Source of the DNA: JANPJV01 sp031425695
Lineage (GTDB): Bacteria > Pseudomonadota > Gammaproteobacteria > Xanthomonadales > SZUA-5
DNA length: 10,800 bases
Assembly: GCA_031425695.1 (NCBI GenBank)
Contig: JANPJV010000269.1
Location: 1 to 10,800 of the forward strand
Reading direction: 5' to 3'
Shown: positions 1-6,220 of the stretch, piece after piece
Layout of the letters: each line of letters starts with the position of its first letter
How positions within the stretch are numbered: the first letter of the stretch is position 1
The notes under the pieces: generated by a model
Database searches by the model: none
What the model was told of the DNA's origin: nothing
What the model saw: only the letters and a program-made list of their open reading frames with translations
Translations under genes and position numbers: made by a program

Positions 1-25
1 GCGTCAGCAGAGGTTGAGCAGGTAG

Positions 26-257
26 GGCTTTTGCTCACGGATGAGCGAAAGCCAATCGGCACAAAATTGTGCCGTGAGATTCAACGGGCTCAAAATTGAG
101 CCGGTTGGCCCGGGCTGAAAAGTCAGCCGGCTGGCGATGCCCTGAAAAGTCAGGCGATCAATGGGCGCAAAAGTGCGTTGATTGGGTCGGCGCAAAATTG
201 CGCCGGCTAACCCGTTGATCCGCAAGCAAAGCTCAATTCTGAGCCGTGCGCGGGATC
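26..257. repeat. Tandem array of abutting hairpins with a constant AAAA(T/G)T loop
   Basis: Directly visible are contiguous inverted repeats with almost no unpaired bases between them. The first is a 12-bp stem at 26-37/42-53 (one G-T wobble) around CGGA. Six hairpins then share one hexamer loop: inner stems 57-62/69-74, 87-91/98-102, 113-117/124-128, 141-144/151-154, 164-168/174-179 region and 189-193/200-204. Their loops are AAAATT (63, 92, 194) or AAAAGT (118, 145, 169). Each also has an outer stem beyond a short mismatch: 54-57/78-81, 82-85/104-107, 108-110/133-135, 136-138/157-159, 159-162/181-184 and 184-187/210-213. A seventh hairpin at 217-257 has stems 217-221/253-257, 221-224/247-250 and 231-235/240-244. 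Stem sequences differ between units while pairing is kept, and loop spacing is 24-29 bases. I do not recognise the family. It could act as structured RNA (either strand), as single-stranded DNA or as a protein-binding site; the transcribed strand is unknown. Confidence 0.75.
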
Positions 258-304
258 CCCCGTCCGCATCCTGGGTTCGTATCCGCATTGTGGATCCACA
301 CCTT

Positions 305-319
305 CCCCCAGGCAGGGGG
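305..319. repeat. Short GC hairpin between the hairpin array and the ParB-like fragment
   Basis: Five C (305-309) face five G (315-319) around the loop AGGCA. The 10-bp palindrome GTGGATCCAC lies just upstream at 290-299. No T-run follows, so it is not an obvious terminator. It sits where the ParB-like similarity begins and may mark a rearrangement junction. Confidence 0.4.
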
Positions 320-333
320 CGCTCGCTACCAGG

Positions 334-570
334 TGCGCGGAACTGAGCGCGGCGCAGCGGGCGAAGGCGATCAAACGGCGGAAGGAGATTTGGGAGGCGA
401 TGCGGCCGAATACTGGCGCAACGTGCGCCACTAATCGGGAGCGCGGCAGACCTCAAGAGTTCGCAGGCGAGACAGCGAGCGCATCCGGCGAGTCCAAGGC
501 GCAAGTGAATCGCCACCTTGCCCGCGCCGAGGCCCTCGGCGATGACCTGGACGAAGTAACCGGAGCCACT
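334..570 (+). pseudogene. ParB-like (phage/plasmid type) protein fragment, both ends missing
   Basis: The + frame beginning at 334 reads about 79 residues that resemble the middle and C-terminal part of ParB/Srx-domain proteins found in prophages and plasmids. It starts AELSAAQRAKAIKRRKEIWEA, continues through a GRPQEFAGETASASGESK stretch (helix-turn-helix-like region) and ends RAEALGDDLDEVTGAT. In those proteins the last motif is normally followed by a LDKG-type segment and a further helical region; here the similarity stops at about 570 and the frame runs on into the tRNA terminator. The N-terminal ParB/sulfiredoxin-like nuclease domain is absent: upstream sequence is hairpin DNA. No ribosome binding site is evident, although ATG 400 lies in frame. 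I read it as a relic of an integrated element. Family recognition is from memory of motif patterns, so the exact subfamily is uncertain. Confidence 0.6.
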
Positions 571-634
571 ATCACCACCCATCGCCACCCCTGGAAAGTA
601 GGAAAGGCGTGTAGAACGGCCAAAACCCAGACAC

Positions 635-664
635 AAAAAAGCCCAAGTAAACAATCACTTGGGC
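635..664 (-). terminator. Rho-independent terminator of tRNA-Ser
   Basis: On the minus strand an 8-bp perfect stem (GCCCAAGT at 657-664 against its complement at 641-648, as read on the + strand) encloses an 8-base loop and is followed directly by six T (635-640). It lies 8 bases past the CCA end of the tRNA gene, the expected position for terminating that transcript. Confidence 0.85.
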
Positions 665-672
665 TCGTCTGT

Positions 673-762
<90 letters not shown>

Positions 763-1096
763 ATTTGGGCGGCGTTGCTGACTGGATGGATGCAGTCGGC
801 GCGGCGAAGGTGGCGGAGCATACGTTTGCTTGGGGTCGGCGACAAGCGATTCGTCCGTCGAAGGGTGCGCGTTGGGACGAAGTAGTGGCAACCGGCAAGA
901 AATGCGGCTTGTCAAGGAAACTCGTGCAGCACGCGTGTGTTGCAAGCGGTGGAGGCGCACGGCATCCTATCGGTGAGGGAGAGGCCCCGCTTGCCAAATA
1001 ACCATCTACAATCCTGCGCTTCCACCCACGTCGCCGCAGCGCGATCGCCGCGATGCGCGTGGGCCGACTGATGCACGCACTGCGCAACCGAGCACC
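763..1096. other. Intergenic region between tRNA-Ser and the PP2C gene
   Basis: This 334-base gap contains no gene I can support; reading frames crossing it are continuations of tRNA or phosphatase shadows without family resemblance. It must hold the minus-strand promoter of the tRNA and the plus-strand promoter of the phosphatase. A good -10-like TACAAT lies at 1007-1012, but no matching -35 at normal spacing is visible (TTGCCA at 991-996 is only 10 bases away), so any promoter call here is weak. Confidence 0.5.
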
Positions 1097-1795
1097 ATGA
1101 TCGAATTCGGACACGGGACGCATACTGGGCTGCGGCGCGAGCACAATGAGGACACTTATTGTGCCGATCCGGACATGGGTCTCTGGCTGGTCGCCGATGG
1201 GATGGGCGGGCATGAGCACGGCGAGGTCGCGAGCGCACTGGCGCGCGACGTAGTGATCCGCGAGGTCAATCGCGGCAAGTCACTGGCCGATGCGATCCAG
1301 GCAGCGGACGAAGAAATCATCCGCCACTCCAACGAGAAGCGCAGCGAGCGCCCGATGGGCACGACCGTCGTCGCGGTGCGCGTGCGCAACCACGACTATG
1401 AAGTCGCCTGGGTCGGCGATTCGCGCGTGTATCTGTGGAACGCACAGCTGCGGCAGATCTCGCAGGATCATTCCTATGTGCAGGAATTGATCGACCAGGG
1501 CGCCATCAGCGCCGCGCAGGCACGCACGCATCCACATCGCAACGTCGTGACGCAGGCCCTCGGCGTGACCATGCCGGATCAGCTCAAGATCGAGACCCTG
1601 CGTGGCACGCTGCAGCCGGGCCAGGCGCTGCTGCTCTGCAGTGACGGGCTCACCGAAGAAGTCGAAGATCTCAATATCGGCGAGATCATCGGCCGCGGCC
1701 TCTCCACCCAAGAAACCGTCGACCACCTGATCCTGGCCGCACTCGACCACGGTGGCTCGGACAACATCACCGTCTTGCTGGTGAAGTGCGTCTGA
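1097..1795 (+). CDS. PP2C-family serine/threonine protein phosphatase
   Basis: The 232-residue protein is a single PP2C (PPM) catalytic domain, acting as a metal-dependent cytosolic phosphatase that removes phosphate from Ser/Thr residues. Visible motifs in order are: RREHNED at 13-19 and ADGMGGH at 33-39 (phosphate and metal binding), GTT at 88-90, WVGDSR at 105-110, a HPHRNVVTQALG block at 145-156, SDGLTE at 182-187 and GGSDNITV at 219-226. Asp34, Asp183 and Asp222 fit the metal ligands. The length is that of stand-alone bacterial PP2C enzymes such as Stp/PrpC or PppA. There is no signal peptide or membrane segment. It converges on a Ser/Thr kinase gene (2032-3558), its likely partner. No type VI secretion genes are nearby, so a PppA role is not supported. 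The ATG at 1097 has only a weak GAG ribosome site. Confidence 0.95.
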   Translation: MIEFGHGTHTGLRREHNEDTYCADPDMGLWLVADGMGGHEHGEVASALARDVVIREVNRGKSLADAIQAADEEIIRHSNEKRSERPMGTTVVAVRVRNHDYEVAWVGDSRVYLWNAQLRQISQDHSYVQELIDQGAISAAQARTHPHRNVVTQALGVTMPDQLKIETLRGTLQPGQALLLCSDGLTEEVEDLNIGEIIGRGLSTQETVDHLILAALDHGGSDNITVLLVKCV

Positions 1796-1819
1796 GCTGA
1801 GGCGGGTGTATCGCGGGTG

Positions 1820-1892
1820 GTGGGTCTGCGCTGCGCGCGGACCTCTTTCTTTCAATCGGTTGTAAAAGCGTCCGCGCACAGCGCAGACCCAC
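1820..1892. repeat. REPIN: two inverted REP elements
   Basis: A 23-base REP at 1820-1842 (+) and one at 1870-1892 (-) face each other across 27 bases. Each begins GTGGG and then folds on itself: GTCTGCGC pairs with GCGCGGAC across a 3-base loop (TGC in the first, TGT in the second), with a G-T wobble. This head-plus-hairpin design with a second inverted copy is the REPIN/BIME architecture mobilised in trans by RAYT (TnpA-REP) transposases. Single copies occur at 7437-7459 and 10754-10776. It lies between the convergent phosphatase and kinase genes and may also act as a bidirectional transcript-ending or mRNA-stabilising structure. Confidence 0.85.
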
Positions 1893-1918
1893 CATCAGCA
1901 GCAAGCTGACCTGGTATC

Positions 1919-1932
1919 GCAGCCATGGCTGC
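1919..1932. repeat. 14-bp perfect palindrome
   Basis: GCAGCCATGGCTGC is self-complementary and lies between the REPIN and the 3' end of the kinase gene. It may be chance; no function is evident. The rest of 1893-2031 shows no convincing gene. Confidence 0.3.
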
Positions 1933-2031
1933 TCCCGCAACAGCCTTGGCGCCCAGTTTGATGCGCGAATAAGCGCACCGACAGCGGCGACCAGGACTCC
2001 GACAAAAGCAGAAGCCGTTCGCGCGGATGAA

Positions 2032-3558
2032 CTAGCGCGGTGGGAGCGTGTTGAGCTTCTTCTTCAGCGTAAGCAGGCTCGGGTCGTCGGGCAGGTAGGT
2101 CAGCGCCTGATTCAATGACGCGTTGGTACCTAGCAGGTCGTTGGGCGAATGCTTGGCTTCGATCTCCTTCGCGATGGTGGCGCCGAGCTTGCGCAGCCCA
2201 TCGCGGGCGCGCACGTCACCGCCCGGAAGTTTCTCGAGCTGCTTGTACAGATCGACGGCGTTGTCGCCCTTCGGTACGAAATACTTTCTTGCGGCCACCA
2301 GCCGCTCTGCGCGCTGGAAATCCGCCTCCATCCCGCCCGTGGTCGCAGCAATCTGCTTGCGCGGTGGCTCGGGCACGGGCGCGTTCTTGGCCGGGCCGGA
2401 CAACATCTTCCAGGCGCCGAAGCCGAGCAATGCCAGCACCGCGACGACGATTCCCACGCGCTTGAGCGCGCGCATCGGATTGTTCTTGGGCGCGGCGCGC
2501 GGCACCGGCGTCTGTCGTGCAGCGAGATTGCGCTGCGCGGCCGGCAGCGGTGCGGTAATCACCGGCTGCTGCATCGTCGGCGGGCCGGAAGGCTGCATCG
2601 GCTCCGGCGCGCGTGCCGCGATCTCCGGCATGGGCGCGCTGGCGGCGGCGGCTGCCCGGCCGGGCTTTTGCCGCGGCAGGGCAGTCGTGGCCGGCGACTC
2701 GGCCGCGGTCGAAACAACGGTCGGTGGCGAGGCTTTCTGGGGCTCGGGTGCGCGCACTTCGCGCACGGTCTTCGGCTCGAGGTAACCATCCAGCGCGACC
2801 ACCATGTCCTTGGCGCTGACGTAGCGTTCCTCGGGCTTCTTGGCGAGCGTGCGATCAATCAGGGGCTGATAGATAGACAGCGACTCGACCAGGCGTGGCA
2901 CCGGCTCGGACAGGTGCTGACCGACGACGACGAAAGGATCGTCGGCATCAAAAGGAGGCTTGCCCGTCAGCATCTCGTACAGCACCACGCCGAGGCTGTA
3001 GAGATCGGCGCGGCCGTCACCGACCTGGCCCTCGATCTGCTCCGGGCTCATGTAATGCGGGCTGCCCATCTGCATGGACACGCTGACCGACTGCGCCTTG
3101 AGGATCCCGAGGTCTGACAGCACCGCGGCACCATCGGCGCGGAATAGGATGTTCGACGGCTTGATGTCGCGATGCACGACGCCCTGCGAGTGCGCATATT
3201 CGAGCGCGCTGGCCAGCTCCTTGGCGATGCGCAGCGCATCCAACGGTGCCATCGGCTGCTGCAGGGTGTCGCGCAGCGTTCCCCCCGGCACGAACTCGGT
3301 TGCAATGAACGGGTAGCCGCCCGCCGAACCGATGTCGAAGACCGCCAGCACATTGGGATGGTTGAGCCGCGCCGCGCTCTTGCCTTCATCGACGAAGCGC
3401 TGGCGCAGGATCGGCTCATTGAAGAATTCCTCGCTCATCACCTTGAGCGCGACCTGGCGCGCGAGCGAGGTCTGCTCGGCGAGAAAGGTACGCGAACGCT
3501 TGCTCTGCTTGAGTACTTTGAGCAGGCGATAGCCAGGGATGTCAGGCAGTTCAGCCAT
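2032..3558 (-). CDS. Transmembrane Hanks-type Ser/Thr protein kinase with an atypical P-loop
   Basis: The 508-residue protein has an N-terminal kinase domain (about 9-260), a long Pro/Ala-rich linker (about 265-360), one membrane helix (about 367-385) and a C-terminal tail of about 120 residues predicted outside the membrane. Visible catalytic features are the ATP lysine in VALK (Lys39), a likely helix-C Glu58, HRDIKPSN (129-136) with catalytic Asp131 and Asn136, DLG at 149-151 in the place of DFG, SPE at 171-173, and RADLYSLG with Asp185. The usual glycine-rich loop GxGxxG is replaced by KVLKQSKRSRTF (14-25), with no glycine. Many residues for phosphotransfer are thus kept, so the enzyme may be active with altered ATP handling, or act partly as a scaffold. 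The C-terminal tail shows no recognised PASTA or other sensor domain. The convergent PP2C is the likely opposing phosphatase. Confidence 0.93.
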   Translation of the reverse strand: MAELPDIPGYRLLKVLKQSKRSRTFLAEQTSLARQVALKVMSEEFFNEPILRQRFVDEGKSAARLNHPNVLAVFDIGSAGGYPFIATEFVPGGTLRDTLQQPMAPLDALRIAKELASALEYAHSQGVVHRDIKPSNILFRADGAAVLSDLGILKAQSVSVSMQMGSPHYMSPEQIEGQVGDGRADLYSLGVVLYEMLTGKPPFDADDPFVVVGQHLSEPVPRLVESLSIYQPLIDRTLAKKPEERYVSAKDMVVALDGYLEPKTVREVRAPEPQKASPPTVVSTAAESPATTALPRQKPGRAAAAASAPMPEIAARAPEPMQPSGPPTMQQPVITAPLPAAQRNLAARQTPVPRAAPKNNPMRALKRVGIVVAVLALLGFGAWKMLSGPAKNAPVPEPPRKQIAATTGGMEADFQRAERLVAARKYFVPKGDNAVDLYKQLEKLPGGDVRARDGLRKLGATIAKEIEAKHSPNDLLGTNASLNQALTYLPDDPSLLTLKKKLNTLPPR

Positions 3559-3587
3559 TCGGCGGGCAACTCTTCAGACGGACCGGG

Positions 3588-3617
3588 ATTAGACCCATGC
3601 GGACGGCTCCCCGGCAA
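3588..3617 (-). promoter_or_regulatory. Candidate sigma-70 promoter of the kinase gene
   Basis: On the minus strand, TTGCCG (3612-3617) and TCTAAT (3588-3593) are separated by 18 bases. Transcription would start near 3581, about 22 bases before the ATG at 3558. The match is moderate and based on sequence only. Confidence 0.3.
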
Positions 3618-3736
3618 GGAGGATCGTTCATCGAAACACGTTCATTGGTTCATTTCGCACGCCGGGATGGGCGCTAGCACTGCAGGCTATGCGGACACGC
3701 GCCAAGCGTACGTTACGGCAGGCAAAACTTCACGAG

Positions 3737-3768
3737 GTCTGGGAAGGTCCCTCCTGGACCTCTCAGAC
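3737..3768. terminator. Hairpin between cytochrome and kinase genes, possible terminator/attenuator
   Basis: Outer stem GTCTG/CAGAC (3737-3741/3764-3768) and inner stem AGGTCC/GGACCT (3745-3750/3756-3761) enclose a 5-base loop, with a small internal bulge. It lies about 60-90 bases past the cytochrome stop codon. No continuous T-run follows on the minus strand, so it is not a textbook intrinsic terminator. It may separate the cytochrome transcript from the kinase gene on the same strand. The rest of the 3559-3826 gap shows only the candidate kinase promoter. Confidence 0.4.
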
Positions 3769-3826
3769 ACGCTCAACCAAAAGCGTGGTTTTTGTTTCGC
3801 GCCTTACTCAGCACGCACGTTGTCCA

Positions 3827-5137
3827 TCACGGTGCCTTTGCGCGCAGCGCGCGCAGGGCAGCGACGAAATCACCCATGCGGTAGCTGTCCTCCTTCTCTA
3901 CCGTCTTGTAGACGCGATCCACGCCCTCACGCAACGAGGCGGCATCGGCGTCGGAGAGCTGCTTGGCGGTCTCAAACGCGACGACGACCGACTGCGCCGC
4001 GAGCGCTGCCTGTTCGGCTGCGGCGAAGTCACGGAACTCGCCACGCTCGGCGTCGCGCAGCAAGCTGGCAAGCACGCGGCCCAAGGTATCCGGCCCGAAC
4101 TCGTAGGCGGCCACACGCTCGAGCTGCGATTCGATCCGCTGCTTGAGGCTGCGCGCTGCGGAGAAAGTACGCTGGCGATCGACCAGGGTAGCCTGGTGCA
4201 GGGCGCGGGTGGCATTGCCGATCTCCGTGGCCGCACCGCTGTCGACCACGCTGAGTACGTGTCGGAACATGATCAGGTTGGAATCATTGAGGCGCACGAC
4301 GCCCGGGCCGAGCCCGGTACCGGGACGCGAGCTCCACTGCTTGCCGCTCATCAGTCGATGGCAGGCGTGGCAGTCGAACAGCACCAGTTCCGGGAAAATG
4401 CCGGTCCAGCCCTTGTGCTCGTCGACCAGGATGTCGAGCAGGTTGATCGCCGCAATGCCCTGCCCGATCGCCCAGTCGCGCGCGCCATTGAACTTGCCCT
4501 TGCGCTCTTCGTAGTCGGCATCGATCTCGTAGTGGGGATTGAGCCAGGTGAAGGTATCGAGCTCGAACGAAAGCCGCGGATGGCCGGCACCCATGATCGC
4601 GTGGGTGATCATGCGATCGGGCGTACCGACGTGGCAGCTCATGCACAGGCGTGCGCGCGCCACCGGATTGGCGGTCGGATACAAGCCGTTCGCCAGTTGT
4701 TGCTCATGCGTGAGCTTGGGATCGGTGTGGGTGGCGATCCAGTTCTCGGCACCGCCGTGACAGGCTTCGCAGCCGACACCGTCGGTGAGCATGAATTTTT
4801 CGCCGCGCGTAGCTTCGGGCGGATTGTCGGTGTGGCAATCGAGGCACACCTTGGCGCTGGTCGGGTCACCGAGCTTGAGCTTGGCAGTGATCTTCCTGGA
4901 CGCCTCGCTCTGCAGCGTCGCAAAGGACTTGGCGTGGCGATCCGTCTGCTGCCAGGTGCTGAACTCATCGAGCCGGATACGCGATCCAGTGCCCGCCTGG
5001 GTTGCTCCGTGGCAGACACTCGACGCACAACTGGCAACGCCGAGGTGCTGGTGCTCGAAGATTTCCTTCACCGCACCGGCAGCGAACCCCGGCATGGCCC
5101 AGGCGCACAACAGTCCCACGATCCACGAACGCAGCAT
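3827..5137 (-). CDS. Secreted pentahaem c-type cytochrome (cytochrome c554-like family)
   Basis: This is an electron-transfer protein exported to the periplasm. From the ATG at 5137 it is 436 residues; that start is chosen because GGGGAG lies 7 bases upstream (5145-5150) and the protein then opens with a typical signal peptide (MLRSWIVGLLCAWAMPGFAAG). An in-frame ATG at 5188 would add 17 residues that hide the signal. Five haem c sites are visible: CASSVCH, a CX4CH site (37-43), then CX2CH sites CLDCH (98-102), CEACH (123-127), CMSCH (165-169) and CHACH (256-260). The C-terminal 170 residues have no haem site and are rich in Ala, Glu and Arg, probably helical. The CxSSxCHG first site is typical of c554-like multihaem proteins. 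No partner oxidoreductase or maturation gene is adjacent, so its donor and acceptor cannot be inferred. Confidence 0.88.
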   Translation of the reverse strand: MLRSWIVGLLCAWAMPGFAAGAVKEIFEHQHLGVASCASSVCHGATQAGTGSRIRLDEFSTWQQTDRHAKSFATLQSEASRKITAKLKLGDPTSAKVCLDCHTDNPPEATRGEKFMLTDGVGCEACHGGAENWIATHTDPKLTHEQQLANGLYPTANPVARARLCMSCHVGTPDRMITHAIMGAGHPRLSFELDTFTWLNPHYEIDADYEERKGKFNGARDWAIGQGIAAINLLDILVDEHKGWTGIFPELVLFDCHACHRLMSGKQWSSRPGTGLGPGVVRLNDSNLIMFRHVLSVVDSGAATEIGNATRALHQATLVDRQRTFSAARSLKQRIESQLERVAAYEFGPDTLGRVLASLLRDAERGEFRDFAAAEQAALAAQSVVVAFETAKQLSDADAASLREGVDRVYKTVEKEDSYRMGDFVAALRALRAKAP

Positions 5138-5144
5138 CGATGTG

Positions 5145-5150
5145 CTCCCC
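5145..5150 (-). promoter_or_regulatory. Ribosome binding site that decides the cytochrome start
   Basis: GGGGAG on the minus strand sits 7 bases before the ATG at 5137, supporting that start over the ATG at 5188, whose product would begin with a polar segment ahead of the signal peptide. Confidence 0.65.
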
Positions 5151-5237
5151 AGCGCGAGACGTCTCGTTGCATTCTGCCACGTGAACAAGATCGTTTTCAG
5201 CAGGTTTTAACGAGGACAGGGGCAAAGCCATCCGCAG

Positions 5238-5266
5238 ATAACATAGATGGAAAGCGCAGGTCGCAA
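5238..5266 (-). promoter_or_regulatory. Candidate sigma-70 promoter of the cytochrome gene
   Basis: On the minus strand, TTGCGA (5261-5266) and TGTTAT (5238-5243) are separated by 17 bases, placing a start near 5231 and a leader of about 95 bases before the ATG at 5137. It overlaps an ATCCGCAGATA-type dispersed repeat, so part of the promoter may come from repeat DNA. Confidence 0.35.
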
Positions 5267-5500
5267 AAGAAGGCTGGATGGGGCCGCGCAAGGCGGGGAG
5301 TGCCCCGCTCATTGCCACCGCAGAGCCGGAGCATTTGATCCGCAGATTTTCCACAGATTAGAACGAAAGCCCATGCGCAAATGATGTGGCGCATCGTTTC
5401 CAGGCGCTTCGCACGCAAGCGCTCCCCTTTTTAATCCGCGGAAATCGGAGAAACCTGCGGAAAAAATGCTCTTGGGCTCGTTCCCGCCACAGCGAAAAGC

Positions 5501-6220
5501 TCAAGACAGCACAGCCTCGCGCTCGGCGGCTACGGCCCAGAGCTGCCACAGGCTGGGCTTGCCGGAGCGCGCTTCGATGGCGGAGACGCGGGCCTGGTGG
5601 GCGGCGATTTCCTGGGCGGTGGCGACGCGCCGCGGCAGGCTCACGTGGATGCGCTCGGCGCGCAGCTGCAATGCATCGGTGACTGGCTCGAAGCTCAGGC
5701 TGCCCTGCCCCGCGGTGATCGCGAGATAGACGTCGGCAAGCAGGCGCGCGTCCAGCAGCGCGCCATGGAAACTGCGTGCGGAGTTGTCGACCTGGTAGCG
5801 CCGGCACAGCGCGTCGAGGCTGTTGCGCTGGCCTGGATGGCGCTCGCGGGCGAGCTTCAGGGTATCGGTGATCGGGTTGCGCGCGGCGAGTCGCTCGGCG
5901 CGACCGAGCAATGAAAACTCGCGATCGAGGAAGCCGACGTCGAAGGCCGCGTTGTGGATCAGCAGTTCGGCGCCGTCGATGAAATCGAGGAATTCGTCGG
6001 CGATCTCGCCGAAGCGCGGCTTGAGCGACAGGAACTCGCGGGTGAGCCCATGCACGAGCAGCGCTCCGGGCTCGCTGTCGCGATCGGGATTGAGATAGCA
6101 GTGAAAGCTGCGACCAGTCGGCTGTCGCTGCGAGAGCTCGATGCAGCCAATTTCGACCACGCGGTTGCCGGCATTGATGTCCATGCCGGTGGTTTCGGTA
6201 TCGAGCGCGATCTGCCTCAT
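5501..6220 (-). CDS. dnaQ: DNA polymerase III epsilon subunit (3'-5' proofreading exonuclease)
   Basis: The 239-residue protein matches the DEDDh exonuclease fold of the proofreading subunit, which binds the polymerase alpha and theta subunits. Catalytic residues are visible: ExoI ALDTETTG with Asp7 and Glu9, ExoII LIHNAAFDVGFLD with Asp94, and ExoIII FHGALLDA with His152 and Asp157. Length and C-terminal extension (about 175-239, for polymerase contact) fit bacterial epsilon. The ATG at 6220 is chosen because the family begins MRQIALDTETTG; longer upstream frames are only rnhA read in another frame. Its ATG overlaps the rnhA stop as ATGA, indicating translational coupling. In E. coli dnaQ and rnhA are adjacent but divergent, so here the pair has the co-directional arrangement. 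Confidence 0.96.
   Translation of the reverse strand: MRQIALDTETTGMDINAGNRVVEIGCIELSQRQPTGRSFHCYLNPDRDSEPGALLVHGLTREFLSLKPRFGEIADEFLDFIDGAELLIHNAAFDVGFLDREFSLLGRAERLAARNPITDTLKLARERHPGQRNSLDALCRRYQVDNSARSFHGALLDARLLADVYLAITAGQGSLSFEPVTDALQLRAERIHVSLPRRVATAQEIAAHQARVSAIEARSGKPSLWQLWAVAAEREAVLS

Larger units (their letters stand above)
5138..5500. other. Repeat-rich intergenic region between dnaQ and the cytochrome gene
   Basis: This 363-base gap has no gene I can support. It contains degenerate copies of a motif around ATCCGCAGATT (5229-5240; 5337-5360 with a second CCACAGATTA; a variant near 5434). It also has a perfect 6-bp hairpin GCGGGG-AGTG-CCCCGC at 5293-5308 and a 6-bp stem ATGCGC/GCGCAT at 5373-5378/5389-5394. 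On the minus strand just past the dnaQ stop, a weak 6-bp stem (5495-5500/5468-5473) followed by six T (5461-5466) could end the rnhA-dnaQ transcript, but its 21-base loop makes this doubtful. The cytochrome promoter candidate lies at its left side. Confidence 0.55.

Noticed and set aside
26..257. Hairpin array as a CRISPR or simple direct-repeat array
   Set aside because: Only a 6-base loop recurs; the remaining bases differ in every unit, units are 24-29 bases, and no repeat-spacer pattern or cas gene is present.
4..654. Minus-strand open frame of 216 codons across the hairpin array and ParB-like fragment
   Set aside because: It reads the array, the antisense of the ParB-like fragment and the tRNA terminator as one protein. 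The start lies in the terminator, no ribosome site is seen, and the composition has no domain pattern. I could not exclude that part of the array is translated.
991..1012. TTGCCA and TACAAT as a promoter for the PP2C gene
   Set aside because: The two hexamers are only 10 bases apart, too close for a sigma-70 promoter; TACAAT alone may still be a -10.
1097..3558. PppA/PpkA regulators of a type VI secretion system
   Set aside because: No type VI structural or effector genes are in the window, and the kinase lacks recognisable extra domains linking it to that system.
3689..5338. Plus-strand open frame of 549 codons opposite the cytochrome
   Set aside because: It is antisense to a gene with five haem motifs and a signal peptide; long antisense frames are expected in high-GC coding DNA.
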